Origin: Staphylococcus microti
GTDB lineage: Bacteria; Bacillota; Bacilli; Staphylococcales; Staphylococcaceae
NCBI RefSeq assembly: GCF_000934465.1
Contig: NZ_JXWY01000132.1
Coordinates: forward strand, 1-57,658
Length of the DNA: 57,658 nt
Reading direction: 5' to 3'
The translations under genes were made by a program, and so were the position numbers. The notes under the pieces are model-generated. The model did no database searches. It was not told the DNA's origin and saw only the letters and a list, made by a program, of their open reading frames with translations. This document shows positions 29,389-42,400 of the stretch, one piece after another (positions within the stretch are counted from its first letter, which is position 1; every line of letters starts with the position of its first letter).

Positions 29389-30098
29389 TTATGTGTACCT
29401 CCCAGTTAATTTAACATTATTATAACGTACACCTTACATAGCAATCAGCGATTTTACAACAATTTAATATGAACTTAACAATTTTTAAAACAAGCAATGT
29501 ATTTCTGTTATGAATGTTTGCCGTTATCAATATTCTATGTATGACACAAATCTGAAAAAAGCACTAGAAGTTTTTACAAAGTATTCGGGAGATAGGAATA
29601 GCTTCGCGTATTTTCTTAAAACTTACGAACAACTCTACTATATGTTTGTACAAGTGTTGGGAAGAAAAAGGTATCTCGTGTTGTCTGGCGTGTCAATCAA
29701 AATTATAATAATTTCAAAGTATGAATACTGTTGATTTTCTTGTATCAATGCCCTGTCAATGACAGCCTAACGCGTTATGTTGCTTAAACGTTACGTGGTA
29801 ATAGCTAGGACGCCTATTATGTTGACGTATGTATTTTGCGTCACGAAGTAATCGTTTCTATTGCGAGACTCCTTGCAGCATAAGCCGAAGCGAGAAATCC
29901 AGAAACGCTTCTTAATACTTCAAATTAAAGCGTTTATTAGTTCGAGCGAGGCCTGCAGGAAAGCGAGCAATAAAGAAACGATGGTACTTGAAAAAGCGCA
30001 CATCATCAAAATTGTACGCTTGGACACACTCAGCTGTTTCATATATAAAACTAGATACTTTTAATAGCTACCCAGCCTAGAAAATAGACAACCCTAAG
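29389..30098. other. Longest gene-free spacer, between phoP and icd
   Basis: Contains the phoP promoter next to 29389. No convincing gene was seen; a 74-codon plus-strand frame at 29510-29734 lacks a ribosome site and has unusual composition. It holds an inverted repeat (29851-29982) and blocks shared with the 12.2-12.7 kb spacer (GGACGCCTATTATG at 29812-29825, and CCTAGAAAAT near 30076). Confidence 0.5.
29851..29982. repeat. 132-nt imperfect inverted repeat
   Basis: Outer arms ATCGTTTCTATTGC and GCAATAAAGAAACGAT. An inner hairpin AACGCTTCTTAAT...ATTAAAGCGTT is near the centre (about 29902-29932). Internal GCGAGACTCC and CTGCAGGAAAGCGAG resemble GC-rich intergenic repeats common in Bacilli. 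It could be a decayed mobile repeat or a structured RNA. Confidence 0.5.
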
Positions 30099-30143
30099 AA
30101 AACAAGAGGTTAAACACGTGTGATGTGCCTAACCTCTTGTTTT
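30099..30143 (-). terminator. Terminator of citZ-icd
   Basis: Stem AAAACAAGAGGTTA / TAACCTCTTGTTTT around a 17-nt loop, followed by C-T-T on the minus strand; 40 nt after the icd stop. Confidence 0.85.
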
Positions 30144-30182
30144 GATTTATCTAGAATTTCTTCGTCGAAACGATTGTAATGC

Positions 30183-31445
30183 TTATAAGTTTTTAATTAA
30201 TTCATCTGCAAATTCTGATGTAGATACTTCTGTTGCCCCGTCCATTAAACGCGCAAAGTCGTATGTTACCACTTTAGATGCAATTGTTTTCTCAACAGAC
30301 GCTGTAATTAAGTCTGCTGCTTCTTGCCAATCTAAATGTTCTAACATTAAGACACCAGATAATAACACTGATGATGGGTTAACTTTGTTTAAACCTGCAT
30401 ATTTTGGTGCTGTACCATGTGTTGCTTCAAAAATAGCGTGACCTGTTTCATAGTTGATGTTTGCACCCGGTGCGATACCAATACCACCTACTTGTGCAGC
30501 TAATGCGTCTGAAATGTAGTCACCGTTTAAGTTCATTGTTGCTACAACATCGTGTTCAGCTGGACGTGTTAAAATTTGTTGTAAGAAGATATCTGCAATA
30601 GAATCTTTGATGATGATTTTACCATCTTTTTCAGCTTGCTCTTGTGCCGCATTTGCAGCATCTTTGCCTTCTGATTCTACAAGGCGATCATATTGTTGCC
30701 ATGTAAATACTTTATCGCCAAATTCTGCTTCAGCTAAGTCATAACCCCATTGCTTGAAAGCACCTTCTGTAAACTTCATAATGTTACCTTTATGAACAAG
30801 TGTTACAGATTTACGGTTATTATCTAAAGCATATTGAATAGCCGCTCGCACTAAGCGTTCTGTACCTTCTTTTGATACTGGTTTAATACCAATACCTGAA
30901 CTTTCTGGGAAGCGGATGTTTTTCGCACCCATTTCATTTTGTAAGAAATCAATAATTTTCTTAACTTCTTCAGAGCCTTCTTTGAACTCAATACCAGCAT
31001 AAATATCTTCAGTATTTTCACGGAAGATAACCATATCCGTATCTTCTGGACGTTTAACAGGAGATGGCACACCTTGGAACCAACGCACTGGACGTAGACA
31101 TGTGAATAAATCTAATTCTTGGCGTAGCGCAACGTTTAATGAACGAATACCGCCACCAATTGGTGTTGTCAATGGTCCTTTAATTGCGATGAGATACTCT
31201 TTGATTGTATCTAATGTTTCAGCTGGTAACCATTCGCCTGTTTCATCAAATGCTTTTTGACCTGCTAAAACTTCTTTCCATGCAATTTCTTTTTTGCCAT
31301 CGTACGCTTTTTTAACAGCTTCGTTAATGACACGGCTTGCTGCTTGCCAAATATCTGGTCCGATACCATCACCAATAATAAATGGGATGATTGGTTGATC
31401 CGGTACTTGTAATCCATTGTCCGTTTTAACGATTTTTTCACTCAT
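30183..31445 (-). CDS. icd: Isocitrate dehydrogenase (NADP)
   Basis: 420 aa; oxidative decarboxylation of isocitrate to 2-oxoglutarate in the TCA cycle. Isocitrate-binding [20 protein letters not shown] contains the conserved serine and arginines. [48 protein letters not shown] and [12 protein letters not shown] are family signatures. ATG 31445 follows GGAGG. It follows citZ after 48 nt, as in Bacillus citZ-icd. Confidence 0.97.
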   Translation of the reverse strand: MSEKIVKTDNGLQVPDQPIIPFIIGDGIGPDIWQAASRVINEAVKKAYDGKKEIAWKEVLAGQKAFDETGEWLPAETLDTIKEYLIAIKGPLTTPIGGGIRSLNVALRQELDLFTCLRPVRWFQGVPSPVKRPEDTDMVIFRENTEDIYAGIEFKEGSEEVKKIIDFLQNEMGAKNIRFPESSGIGIKPVSKEGTERLVRAAIQYALDNNRKSVTLVHKGNIMKFTEGAFKQWGYDLAEAEFGDKVFTWQQYDRLVESEGKDAANAAQEQAEKDGKIIIKDSIADIFLQQILTRPAEHDVVATMNLNGDYISDALAAQVGGIGIAPGANINYETGHAIFEATHGTAPKYAGLNKVNPSSVLLSGVLMLEHLDWQEAADLITASVEKTIASKVVTYDFARLMDGATEVSTSEFADELIKNL

Positions 31446-31493
31446 TGTTAAATAACCTCCAAAAAGTAGTTTAAATAGTAATCTGAAAATATT

Positions 31494-32612
31494 TTAGCGA
31501 TTTTCAATTGGCTCGTATTTACGATTTGTTTCACCAATGTAGTTTGCACGTGGACGAATGATACGGTTGTTTGCCAATTGTTCTAAAATGTGTGCAGTCC
31601 AACCAGCCGTACGACTTACCGCAAAGATTGGTGTAAATAAATCATGTTCAATGCCCATGCTATGGTAAACAGTCGCACTATAGAAGTCAACGTTTGGTAA
31701 AAGGCCTTTTTCTTCTTTGATAATATCAGCAATTTTAACTGACATTTCGAAAAGTTCTTTTTGACCTGTTTCTTCTGTAATTTTACGGCTCATTTCTTTC
31801 AAGTATTTGGCACGTGGATCACCATTTTTATATACACGGTGACCGAAGCCCATAATTTTTTGTTTATTTGCGAATGCATTTTCTAAATATGCATCTACTT
31901 TATCAATTGAACCGATTTCGAATAACATACGCATTACTTGTTCGTTTGCACCACCGTGTAAAGGCCCTTTTAATGAACCAACAGCAGCTGTAATACCAGA
32001 ATACATATCTGATAATGAAGATACTGTACAACGTGCTGTGAATGCTGATGCGTTCAACTCGTGGTCAGCGTGTAAAATTAATGCTTTGTTAAAGCCTTCT
32101 ACTTCCACATCTGTAGGTTTTTCACCGCGTAACATGTATAGGAAGTTCGCCGCATAGCTCAATGATGGGTCTGGCTTCACTGGTTTCTTACCTTGACGCA
32201 CACGTGCAAATGATGTCACTAATGATGCGATTTTAGCTTGAATACGAATCGCACGTTCTTGCATTGCTGCTTCGTCATTTTCATCAGCATTATCATCAAA
32301 GTGTGCTAAGTAAGACACTGATGTACGTAATGCAGTCATCGGATGTACTTTGTCCGTTGTATATTCTTCAAAGTGACTGTACATTCGTGGGCTGAGCGTC
32401 ATATATTTGTATAATTTTTCTTTGAGCGTTTTAAGCTCTTCTTCGTTTGGCAAACGATAGTTCCATAATAAGAAAACGACTTCTTCAAATTGTGCGTTTT
32501 CTGTTAAATCATCAATGTCATACCCCGCATATGTTAACTGACTATCAATGATAGAACTAATCTTTGTTTCGGCTGCAATAACCCCTTCTAAACCTCTCAT
32601 TAATTCTGCCAT
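31494..32612 (-). CDS. citZ: Citrate synthase
   Basis: 372 aa; condenses acetyl-CoA with oxaloacetate. Catalytic histidines lie in LHADHELNASAF and MGFGHRVYKNGDPRA, and the aspartate in NVDFYSATVYHSMG; SLKGPLHGGANEQVM is the active-site loop. Small Gram-positive type. ATG 32612 follows AAGGGG. First gene of citZ-icd. Confidence 0.97.
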   Translation of the reverse strand: MAELMRGLEGVIAAETKISSIIDSQLTYAGYDIDDLTENAQFEEVVFLLWNYRLPNEEELKTLKEKLYKYMTLSPRMYSHFEEYTTDKVHPMTALRTSVSYLAHFDDNADENDEAAMQERAIRIQAKIASLVTSFARVRQGKKPVKPDPSLSYAANFLYMLRGEKPTDVEVEGFNKALILHADHELNASAFTARCTVSSLSDMYSGITAAVGSLKGPLHGGANEQVMRMLFEIGSIDKVDAYLENAFANKQKIMGFGHRVYKNGDPRAKYLKEMSRKITEETGQKELFEMSVKIADIIKEEKGLLPNVDFYSATVYHSMGIEHDLFTPIFAVSRTAGWTAHILEQLANNRIIRPRANYIGETNRKYEPIENR

Positions 32613-32645
32613 AGTAATTTCCCCTTTACTGTATATTCGCTCTCA

Positions 32646-32695
32646 TGTAACGGCTTTCATACATGTATTATATCTAATTTTTTCGAATTTGTGAA
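32646..32695 (-). promoter_or_regulatory. citZ promoter with candidate cre site
   Basis: Minus-strand TTCACA (32695-32690), 17-nt spacer and TATAAT (32672-32667). Overlapping the expected transcript start is TGAAAGCCGTTACA (32659-32646), which differs from the cre consensus at one core base. Catabolite repression of citZ is known in Bacillus; here it is inferred. Confidence 0.55.
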
Positions 32696-32935
32696 CATTT
32701 TAAGAACGTCATAAAATCAGAATTATCAAATAATGTAAGTTGAAATGCACATTCATAGAGCTTTAAATGTGATAATGACACGTTTTCTTTTACTTTTCAT
32801 AATGTCATCCAGCATTTTTTGTATGCCCTTTCATTTATTTATCATACATTATAAATATATGTGATAACAACTATGATACTTAGATACCGCTACATTGCGA
32901 CGTTACATTCACGATAACATAAAGATGACGTAACT
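32696..32935. other. Spacer between citZ and the pyk terminator
   Basis: About 240 AT-rich bases upstream of the citZ promoter. No open frame, RNA gene or repeat was recognised. Confidence 0.4.
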
Positions 32936-32987
32936 ACAAAAAAGAGCAGTTGTCTCACCTTCAAATAAGATGTGACAACTACTCTCA
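32936..32987 (-). terminator. Terminator of pfkA-pyk
   Basis: Minus-strand arms AGAGTAGTTGTCAC and GTGAGACAACTGCTCT, then six T residues; 35 nt after the pyk stop. Confidence 0.85.
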
Positions 32988-33021
32988 TCATTCATGCAGT
33001 TCGCCTGCATTATCTATTGCA

Positions 33022-34782
33022 TTATAAAACGTTCGCATAGCCTTCAAAGACTTTACCTTGTGCTGCATCAACAGTCACGAGAATACCGTCTGGAATTGCT
33101 GATGTAACATCTTGAACACCAACAACTGTTGGAATACCTTTTTCAAGACCGATAATGGCACTTGGAGATGTTAAGCCGCCTTCTTCAGTTACTAATGCGA
33201 CAGCTTTATCAAGGTATGGCACCATTGCATCGTCTACTGATGGTGTAACGATAACAACACCTTCAAGGTTTTTGCCAGCTAATTCTTTCGCATCTTGAAC
33301 AACGACAGTACGACCTACTGCAGAAGTACGGCCAATACCTTGTCCGCTCGCAACATCTTCACCGATTAAGTGAAGTTTCATTAAGTTTGTTGTACCTGTT
33401 TCACCTGTTGGCACACCTGCAGTAATAATGATAAGGTCACCATTTACGACACGACCTGTGTCAACCGCAGTTGCGACCGCATTGTTTAATAACTCATCAG
33501 TTGTGTAAATACCTTCACGGATAACAGGATACACACCCCAAATTAATGAACATTGACGTGCAGTCGTTGCTTTTGGCGTTACAGCAATAATGTCTGATTT
33601 TGGACGATATTTAGAAATCGTACGTGCTGTATTACCACTTTCAGTCGCAGCAACAATCGCTTTAACATTTAAGTTGAGTGCTGTATGTGCTGTTGATACA
33701 CCAATCGCATTCACTAATGATGTTTCAACAAGTTTTGTACGATCTGATAATAATTTTTTGTAATCTTGTGCTTGTTCAGCTGCAAGTGCAATGTTGTTCA
33801 TCGCGATAACAGCTTCTTCTGGGTAAGCCCCTGCCGCTGTTTCACCTGATAACATAACTGCATCTGTACCATCGTAAATTGCGTTGGCAACGTCTGATGC
33901 TTCCGCACGTGTTGCACGTGGGTTACGTTGCATAGAGTCTAACATTTGTGTCGCTGTAATAACTGGTTTACCAAGTTTATTACATTTACGGATTAAGTCT
34001 TTTTGAACAACTGGTACTGCTTCTGGTGGAATTTCAACACCCATGTCACCACGAGCAATCATTAAACCATCAGATACTTCTAAAATTTCATCAATGTTGT
34101 CGATACCTTCTTGGTTTTCGATTTTAGGGATGATTGTGATGTTGTCATTTTTTTCGTCTTCTAAAATACGACGAATTTCTAATACATCGCTTGCACGACG
34201 TACGAAACTTGCAGCGATAAAGTCAACATCTTGCTCAATACCGAAACGAATATCAGCCGCATCTTTTTCTGTAATACCTGGTAAGTTAACGCTCACGCCA
34301 GGTAAGTTAACACCTTTTTTATTTTTTAATTCACCTGTGTTTAGCACCGTACAATGTACTTCTCCAGCTGCTTTGTCGATTTCTTTTACTTCAAGTTCTA
34401 CTAAACCATCATCAAGTAAAATATATGCACCGACTTCGATATCATCAATTAATTGTGGATATGTTACAGAGAACTTCTCTTCTGTTCCTTCAACTTCGTG
34501 CATGCTTACTGTTACGTCAGCACCTTTTTGTAACATGATCATACCGTTTTGCATATCATGTGTACGAATTTCAGGACCTTTCGTATCTAGTAAAATACCG
34601 ATGTTTTTGTTTAATTTTGTTGCTACTTTACGAATTGTTGCAATACGTGCTGCATGTTCTTCATGTGAACCATGAGAGAAGTTTAAACGCGCAACGTTCA
34701 TACCTGCTGTCATTAATTTTTCTAACATCTCTTCTGATTCAGATGCCGGACCAATTGTACATACAATTTTTGTCTTTTTCAT
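33022..34782 (-). CDS. pyk: Pyruvate kinase
   Basis: 586 aa; converts PEP and ADP to pyruvate and ATP. N-terminal [28 protein letters not shown]; the active-site signature [30 protein letters not shown]. The extra C-terminal ~110 residues ([13 protein letters not shown] to [15 protein letters not shown]) form the PEP-utiliser-like domain found in Bacillus and Staphylococcus enzymes. ATG 34782 follows AGGAGG, 17 nt after the pfkA stop. Confidence 0.98.
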   Translation of the reverse strand: MKKTKIVCTIGPASESEEMLEKLMTAGMNVARLNFSHGSHEEHAARIATIRKVATKLNKNIGILLDTKGPEIRTHDMQNGMIMLQKGADVTVSMHEVEGTEEKFSVTYPQLIDDIEVGAYILLDDGLVELEVKEIDKAAGEVHCTVLNTGELKNKKGVNLPGVSVNLPGITEKDAADIRFGIEQDVDFIAASFVRRASDVLEIRRILEDEKNDNITIIPKIENQEGIDNIDEILEVSDGLMIARGDMGVEIPPEAVPVVQKDLIRKCNKLGKPVITATQMLDSMQRNPRATRAEASDVANAIYDGTDAVMLSGETAAGAYPEEAVIAMNNIALAAEQAQDYKKLLSDRTKLVETSLVNAIGVSTAHTALNLNVKAIVAATESGNTARTISKYRPKSDIIAVTPKATTARQCSLIWGVYPVIREGIYTTDELLNNAVATAVDTGRVVNGDLIIITAGVPTGETGTTNLMKLHLIGEDVASGQGIGRTSAVGRTVVVQDAKELAGKNLEGVVIVTPSVDDAMVPYLDKAVALVTEEGGLTSPSAIIGLEKGIPTVVGVQDVTSAIPDGILVTVDAAQGKVFEGYANVL

Positions 34783-34799
34783 TGAGAAAGCCTCCTAGA

Positions 34800-35786
<987 letters not shown>

Positions 35787-35858
35787 CTAGCTAAATTCTT
35801 ATGTTAAAAATAACACAAATCATTTGCGCATTCCATTAATATTCTAGTATCAAAAAAA

Positions 35859-35872
35859 TGAAAACGGTTTAA
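35859..35872. promoter_or_regulatory. Candidate cre (CcpA) site upstream of pfkA
   Basis: TGAAAACGGTTTAA matches the cre consensus at all but position 13. It lies 88 nt upstream of the pfkA start, far enough to be upstream of a promoter. Confidence 0.45.
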
Positions 35873-35974
35873 AATCATTATTTCATAAATTTGACACGAA
35901 ACCACATTATCCGCTCAAAAGCATAGTATAAAAAGACCCTATTTGGGTACAGTGAACTGCTACAAAACCATACA

Positions 35975-36024
35975 AAAACCTTCCAGTTCTTGTTCCATCA
36001 AAACGATGTAACAACTGGAAGGTT
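35975..36024 (-). terminator. Terminator of accD-accA
   Basis: Minus-strand arms AACCTTCCAGTT and AACTGGAAGGTT with a ~23-nt loop and a T tract; 11 nt after the accA stop. Confidence 0.85.
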
Positions 36025-36034
36025 ACACATTGAC

Positions 36035-36979
36035 TTACTCAATATAAGTCCCTATATTTCTAAATTTTTCATAACGATCTTCACGGATATCTTCAGGTGT
36101 CATATTTACAAAATCTTGTAAATGGGCAGTGAATGCTTTTTTAATGCGATTGGCCTGCATCTCAACATCATGATGTGCACCACCGAGCGGCTCTTTAACG
36201 ACTTCATCAGCAATATTAAGTTCTAATAAGTCATACGCTGTAATTTTCATCGTTTCCGCTGCTATTTTAGCTAGGGAACTATCTTTCCAAAGAATCCCTG
36301 CCGCACCTTCTGGAGAAATAACGGAATACGTACTATTTTCAAGCATAAGCAGTCTGTTCGCGACACCTAAGCCTAAAGCACCACCGCTTCCTCCTTCACC
36401 TATAACAATCGCAATAACCGGTACTGTGAGCGCCGCCATTTCAACAAGGTTTCTCGCAATCGATTCACTTTGTCCACGCTCTTCAGCCGCTTTACCCGGA
36501 TACGCCCCTTTCGTATCAATGAACGTAATGATTGGGCGTTGAAACTTCTCCGCTTGTTTCATTAAGCGCAGTGCTTTACGATACCCTTCAGGATGCGCCA
36601 TACCGAAATTTCGATAAATATTATCTTTCGTATCTTTACCACGTTGTTGTCCAATTACGGTAACAGGCGTGCCATTTAAATACGCAAGACCACCAATCAT
36701 AGACGGATCGTCACGGAAAGTTCTATCGCCATGCAATTCAATAAAATCATCAAATATGTATGGAATATAATCTAGAACAGTCGGACGTTCAGGTAAACGT
36801 GCCAATTGTACACGATCCCATGATTTCAACGATGTATACACTTTCTCTTTTTCGTTTTCAAGTGCTGCTTGTAACATCTCTATTTCATCTGTGAGATCGA
36901 CATCATTCTTCACTTGTGTCTCTTCTAATGATTGAATTTTCTTCTTAATCGCTTCAATAGATTTTTCAAATTCTAACAT
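36035..36979 (-). CDS. accA: Acetyl-CoA carboxylase carboxyltransferase subunit alpha
   Basis: 314 aa; with AccD transfers carboxyl from biotin to acetyl-CoA. Signatures [39 protein letters not shown] and [17 protein letters not shown] form the oxyanion-hole and CoA-binding core. ATG 36979 shares one base with the accD stop (TAATG), so the two subunits are translated in step. Confidence 0.97.
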   Translation of the reverse strand: MLEFEKSIEAIKKKIQSLEETQVKNDVDLTDEIEMLQAALENEKEKVYTSLKSWDRVQLARLPERPTVLDYIPYIFDDFIELHGDRTFRDDPSMIGGLAYLNGTPVTVIGQQRGKDTKDNIYRNFGMAHPEGYRKALRLMKQAEKFQRPIITFIDTKGAYPGKAAEERGQSESIARNLVEMAALTVPVIAIVIGEGGSGGALGLGVANRLLMLENSTYSVISPEGAAGILWKDSSLAKIAAETMKITAYDLLELNIADEVVKEPLGGAHHDVEMQANRIKKAFTAHLQDFVNMTPEDIREDRYEKFRNIGTYIE

Positions 36980-37839
36980 TATTTTTCCACCTCACGATGC
37001 ATATCAAATAGAGTCGCTAATGTGTTTTTCATATCACTACGATGCACAACTTTATCTAGCTGACCGTGCGCTAATAAAAACTCTGCCGTTTGGAAATCAT
37101 CTGGTAATTTCTCATTAATCGTTTGTTCAATAACACGTCGACCTGCGAAACCAATCAGCGCTTTCGGTTCAGCCAAGTTAATATCACCGACAGAGGCAAA
37201 ACTTGCTGATACGCCACCCGTCGTTGGATGTGTCATATATGAAATGAACAATAGTCCCGCTTCAGAATGACGTTCAAGTGATACCGATGTTTTAGCCATT
37301 TGCATAAGCGAAATAATCCCTTCTTGCATACGTGCTCCACCTGACGCTGTAAATAACACGAAAGGCAGTTTATGTTCCGTACAATGGTCTACAATACGAC
37401 AGATTTTCTCGCCGACAACAGACCCCATACTTCCCATGCGGAATCGTGGATCCATCACGCCAACACCAAAAGGCATACCATTTAATGTTGCAATACCGGT
37501 TACAATCGCTTCGTTCATACCTGTTTTCTTTTGGTCTTTTTCTACTTTCTCTTCATAACCCGGAAAGTTTAATGGGTTTGCAGAGGTCATTCCTCGGTCA
37601 AACTCTTCAAAACTATCTGCATCCACTAGGGCTTCTATTCGTCCATATGCTGAGAGTTGAATATGATGATCACAGTTAAAGCAGACATTCAAATTCTCTG
37701 TCAGCTCTTTCGTATACATAATCTTTTTACAGTTTGGACATTTTGTCATAATGCCATCTGGAACATCATTTTGCTTTGAATCTTGAACCGTTACGTACTT
37801 TTTCTTTTTCGAATTACGATTAAAAAAGTCTTTAAACAT
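36979..37839 (-). CDS. accD: Acetyl-CoA carboxylase carboxyltransferase subunit beta
   Basis: 286 aa from ATG 37839 ([13 protein letters not shown]) behind GGAGG; the frame is open 25 codons further but that part lies in the leader. A four-cysteine zinc ribbon [10 protein letters not shown]...CFNCDHH is near residues 35-60. [21 protein letters not shown] and [20 protein letters not shown] build the crotonase-fold active site. Confidence 0.97.
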   Translation of the reverse strand: MFKDFFNRNSKKKKYVTVQDSKQNDVPDGIMTKCPNCKKIMYTKELTENLNVCFNCDHHIQLSAYGRIEALVDADSFEEFDRGMTSANPLNFPGYEEKVEKDQKKTGMNEAIVTGIATLNGMPFGVGVMDPRFRMGSMGSVVGEKICRIVDHCTEHKLPFVLFTASGGARMQEGIISLMQMAKTSVSLERHSEAGLLFISYMTHPTTGGVSASFASVGDINLAEPKALIGFAGRRVIEQTINEKLPDDFQTAEFLLAHGQLDKVVHRSDMKNTLATLFDMHREVEK

Positions 37840-37857
37840 ATTAATACCTCCACAAAT

Positions 37858-37917
37858 GGGCACGTCCTTTAAGCAGGAAAACAAGTAGTTTCCCACCTTT
37901 AGGCACGCTCCCAAGCA
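37858..37917. other. Direct repeats in the accD leader
   Basis: On the plus strand GGGCACGTCCTTTAAGCA (37858-37875) is partly repeated as AGGCACGCTCCCAAGCA (37901-37917), just upstream of the accD ribosome site. It may be a structured leader or tandem binding sites; no known motif was recognised. Confidence 0.3.
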
Positions 37918-38002
37918 AGCATAACAACTAGTATATGTCTCTAGCTATTGCTACTTTAAAATTTATTCTAGATATGCGTTGATGTCATATACCTCGTTGC
38001 TT

Positions 38003-39238
38003 TTAGTTTTTCTTCAATTCTGAGAGTTCAATTGTTCTGTTATAAACTTCTTCTGGGTCAACTTCTATTCTCGCAACACCTGATTCCATCGCTGCACGTG
38101 CCACTTCTCTTGCAACAGATGGTGCCACACGATAATCAAAAGGCTCTGGAATAACATAATCTGGATTGCGTTCTTCATCTGTAATCAAGTTAGCAATCGC
38201 CTCTACAGCCGCACGTTTCATATTTTCATTAATATGTGTTGCACGTACGTCTAACGCACCACGGAAAATCCCCGGAAATGCTAGAACGTTATTGATTTGG
38301 TTTGGAAAGTCTGAACGACCCGTACCAATGACTTTAGCCCCTGCCGCTTTCGCTTTATCTGGTGTGATTTCAGGGTTTGGATTCGCCATCGCAAAAATAA
38401 TCGGTTCATCCGCCATTGATTGCACCATTTCTTCGCTTAATGCATTGGCAACAGATACGCCGATAAATACATCCGCACCTTTCACAACATCAACCAATTT
38501 ACCTTCTACTTTATCTTTATTTGTCCACTTCGCAACGGTAGCTTTCGTATCATTCATACCATGTGGACGGCCTTCATAAATAGCACCTTGAGAGTCACAC
38601 ATAATCATGTCACGCACACCATATGAATACAATAATTTGACAATCGCGATACCCGCTGCACCTGCACCGTTCAATACGACTTTGATATTCGCAAGATCCT
38701 TGTTCACAATTCTTAATGCGTTGACTAAACCGGCAACCGTTACAATCGCTGTACCATGTTGATCATCATGGAACACCGGAATTTTCGTTTCTTTTTTCAA
38801 GCGCTCTTCAATTTCAAAACAACGTGGTGCCGAAATGTCTTCAAGATTGACGCCACCAAAGTTTGGCTCGAGTAATTTCACAGTACGAATAATCTCTTCT
38901 GTATCAGTCGTTGCCAACGATAATGGGATACCATCTACACCTGAAAAGCTTTTAAATAGGACTGCTTTACCTTCCATAACCGGAATACTCGCTTCAGCCC
39001 CAATATTGCCAAGACCTAAAACAGCTGTACCGTCTGAGATGACTGCCACTGTGTTACTCTTCATCGTATAATCATAAACTTTGCTAGGTCTTTCATGAAT
39101 ATCTTTACACGGTTCTGCAACACCTGGTGAGTACGCTAAACTTAATTCTTGTTTATTTGTCACTTTCACTTTAGGACTCACAGCCAGTTTTCCATGATTC
39201 TCTAAATGCATATGTAATGCGTCGTCTCTTAATGACAT
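38003..39238 (-). CDS. NAD(P)-dependent malic enzyme
   Basis: 411 aa; oxidative decarboxylation of malate to pyruvate. Short bacterial form without a phosphotransacetylase domain. LAYSPGVAEPCKDIHE holds the catalytic tyrosine region, VPVMEGKAVLFK the catalytic lysine (as IPVMEGKA), FHDDQHGTAIVT the metal ligands, and VVLNGAGAAGIAIVKLL the dinucleotide fold. Located upstream of accDA, as in other staphylococci, which may link pyruvate and NADPH supply with lipid synthesis (inference). Confidence 0.94.
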   Translation of the reverse strand: MSLRDDALHMHLENHGKLAVSPKVKVTNKQELSLAYSPGVAEPCKDIHERPSKVYDYTMKSNTVAVISDGTAVLGLGNIGAEASIPVMEGKAVLFKSFSGVDGIPLSLATTDTEEIIRTVKLLEPNFGGVNLEDISAPRCFEIEERLKKETKIPVFHDDQHGTAIVTVAGLVNALRIVNKDLANIKVVLNGAGAAGIAIVKLLYSYGVRDMIMCDSQGAIYEGRPHGMNDTKATVAKWTNKDKVEGKLVDVVKGADVFIGVSVANALSEEMVQSMADEPIIFAMANPNPEITPDKAKAAGAKVIGTGRSDFPNQINNVLAFPGIFRGALDVRATHINENMKRAAVEAIANLITDEERNPDYVIPEPFDYRVAPSVAREVARAAMESGVARIEVDPEEVYNRTIELSELKKN

Positions 39239-39462
39239 TTCTTTCTCATCTCCATTATTTTTCTCGTTGTTGCGACACGCTGAGTATCAACGTGGATTGT
39301 CATTTTACTATAGCATAACCCGATTATAATGGGCTATATCAATTTACTGACTTTTTATGTGTTGCCATAATGATAAAGAGCAGAAAGCTATTTTCACATT
39401 AGCCTCCCATATCTCATGTAACAATTAAGACTTTTTAACACTAGGTCTCAATTGCTTACTTA

Positions 39463-42400
39463 TTATAATAAACGAATGTGGTTTGGTTCAAATAATTGTA
39501 TAAAATTCGTAATCATTTCTTGTTTGTTTTCTATCCAGCCCGCTTGTGTCATTTGACCTGTTTGTTCATTAAATAAAAGGACTGGTACACCTGAATGCGT
39601 GGCTGTCTTATTTAAAAAGCGTTGTGCAATGTCTCTAGTTAAACCATTGCGAATAACGATTTTTTGCACACCATTTATCTTATCTTGCTCAAATATTTGT
39701 AGTGGCACGATATGGTTCACAATGATTTGTCGCTGTTGTTGGCGCCATTCAAACTTTCCAAAAATAACAAACGGCTGATTCGTTTCTAACTTAAATGAAA
39801 GCTGTTGATAAACGCTCGGGAACAGTACCCCTTCAATCGTTTGCTGTCCGTCGTTAAACGTTACAAATGCCATCTGCTGACCTTTTGATTTTGTACGAAT
39901 AACACGCATCCGTTCAACTGTAACAAGTATCGGCTGATTCACCGCTTTAGCATGTATTCGATGCACACCTAAATATTGCTTTTGCACAAATAGCTTTTCA
40001 ATCGGATGCATCGACACATAAAAGCCGAGATACTCTTTTTCATAGGCACTCAATTGTTCGTCAGGCATTTCATCCGTTTCGTTATAATCTTTTTTCACCG
40101 TCGCAAAATCTTGAATGATAGATTGATCCAATTCAGAATTCGTATCCGCAATATGATCAATCGACTGCAACAATGTCGCACGATTTTTACCGAAACAGTC
40201 TAACGCACCAGCAAATATTAACGCTTCAAGAAGACGGCGCGTTCTCACACGATTTGGCAAGCGATCACAAAAGTCGAAAAAGTCTTTGAACGGTCCATTT
40301 TCATAACGTTCACTTAAAATAGCTTGCACACTGTGATAACCGACACCTTTAATAGCACCTAATGAAATATACATACCTTCAGAGGTCGCGACATAACGCC
40401 ACTGACTTTTATTAATATTCGGGGCGTGAATTTTTAACTTATGTTGTTTTGCTTCATGTATAAAGTGTGCAGTCTTTTCTTCATTATTAATCACATTCGT
40501 TAAAATATTGGCATAAAAATATGGTGCATAATGGACTTTCAAATATGACATAATATAAGCGATTTTTGAATAACTGACCGCATGCGCACGTGGAAAACCA
40601 TAATTCGCAAACTTCAAAATTAAATCAAAAATCTGGCCGCTCAGTTCTGCAGCATAACCCTTTTTGGCGGCACCATCGATAAAGTGCTGACGCTCACTTT
40701 CTAAAATAGAACGACTCTTTTTACTCATGGCACGTCTTAAAATGTCCGCTTCACCATAGCTAAACCCTGCAAACTGACTCGCAATCTGCATAATTTGCTC
40801 CTGATAAATAATAACACCATAGGTACGCGATAAAATCGGTGCCAAATCAGGATGTAAATATTGTACTTGTTGTGGATCGTGACGACGCGTAATATACGTT
40901 GGAATTTCATCCATTGGACCCGGTCGATACAGTGAGGTTACCGCGACAATATCTTCAAAATGCTCCGGTTGTAATCGCTTCAATACATCTCGCACACCTT
41001 GAGATTCAAGTTGGAAAATCCCCGTCGTTTCCCCTCTCGAAAGCATCGCAAAAACGTCTTTATCATCAAATGGAATTTGTTCGATATCAATATGAACATT
41101 CAAATCTCTCGCAACTTGTTTCAAAATTTGATGAATAATGGTTAAGTTTTTCAAACCTAAAAAGTCGATTTTCAACAATCCAATACGCTCTGCTTCCGTC
41201 ATCGTCCATTGCGTTAATAAACCAGTATCCCCTTCAGTTAAAGGAATCGATTCAAACAACGGTCGGTCGTTGACAATAACACCTGCCGCATGCGTTGACG
41301 TATTACGTGGTAAACCTTCCAATTGTCGACACAGTTCGTACCATTTTTCATGCAAATGATTGCGATGTACAAACGTATGGAACGGCTCATATGTGTAGGC
41401 TTCTTCAAGCGTTGTTTTACCACTCATAGAAATAAGTTTGGATGCTTCACTCATCGTCGCTTCATCAAATCCTAACACTCTGCCGACATCACGTGCGACC
41501 GCTTTAGCAAGTAAATGACCAAACGTAATAATCCCAGAAACACGATAATCTCCGTATTTTTCTTGCACATATTGAATAACTTTTTCACGTTGCGTATCTT
41601 CAAAGTCGATGTCAATATCCGGCATTGTGACACGTTCAGGATTTAAAAAACGCTCAAATAGTAAATCATAACGTAGCGGATCAATCGTCGTAATGTTTAA
41701 CAAATAACTGACGAGAGACCCCGCCGATGAACCACGTCCGGGACCAACAAGAATACCGTTATTTTTAGCATAGCCAATCAAGTCACTAACAATTAAAAAG
41801 TAATCTGCATAACCCATCCGTGTAATAACATCAAACTCATATTGCAAACGTTCTTTATATGGCATTGTCGTTAAACCTCGCTCCGTAAGCGCTGTTGTAA
41901 GCTTTTGCCATAAATATTCATTCGCAGACTCCCCATTGGGCGTCGTAAACTCCGGTAACAACGCTTGATGATACTGTAACTCTGCATTACATAACGCCGC
42001 GATGTCATCCGTTCGCGATAAAAGTTCGGACGGAATGCTATCATTTTGTAATGTCGTAACATCTAAAATGTGTTGTGCGACGTCATCTTGTGTCGCCATC
42101 AAATTCACTTTCGTATTATCCCGAATTGCAGCTAATGTCTTAATCGCATCTTTATCTTCTGGATACGCATAATACGCTGCACGCGCCCATACTTGTAGAT
42201 ACGCATCATAGACTGTGGACGTTTCATCTAAATAGACGGACGTTGAATCAGGTAAATCACGCAACCAGCCAATCGTATCGTCATGCATATTTTTAAAAAT
42301 GACAACCGTATCTGCCACATAAGATGACAACTCAGCAATATCAACAGCTGTTAGATGTTGTACTTTAATATCCGTCGAAAGTTTAAAAAGGCGCTGTAAC

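Noticed and set aside
29510-29734. 74-codon plus-strand frame in the phoP-icd spacer
   Set aside because: No ribosome site or promoter, composition unlike neighbouring genes, and it lies in a decayed repeat-like region.
34043-34675. 210-codon plus-strand frame
   Set aside because: Antisense shadow of pyruvate kinase, whose codon pattern leaves the opposite strand open.
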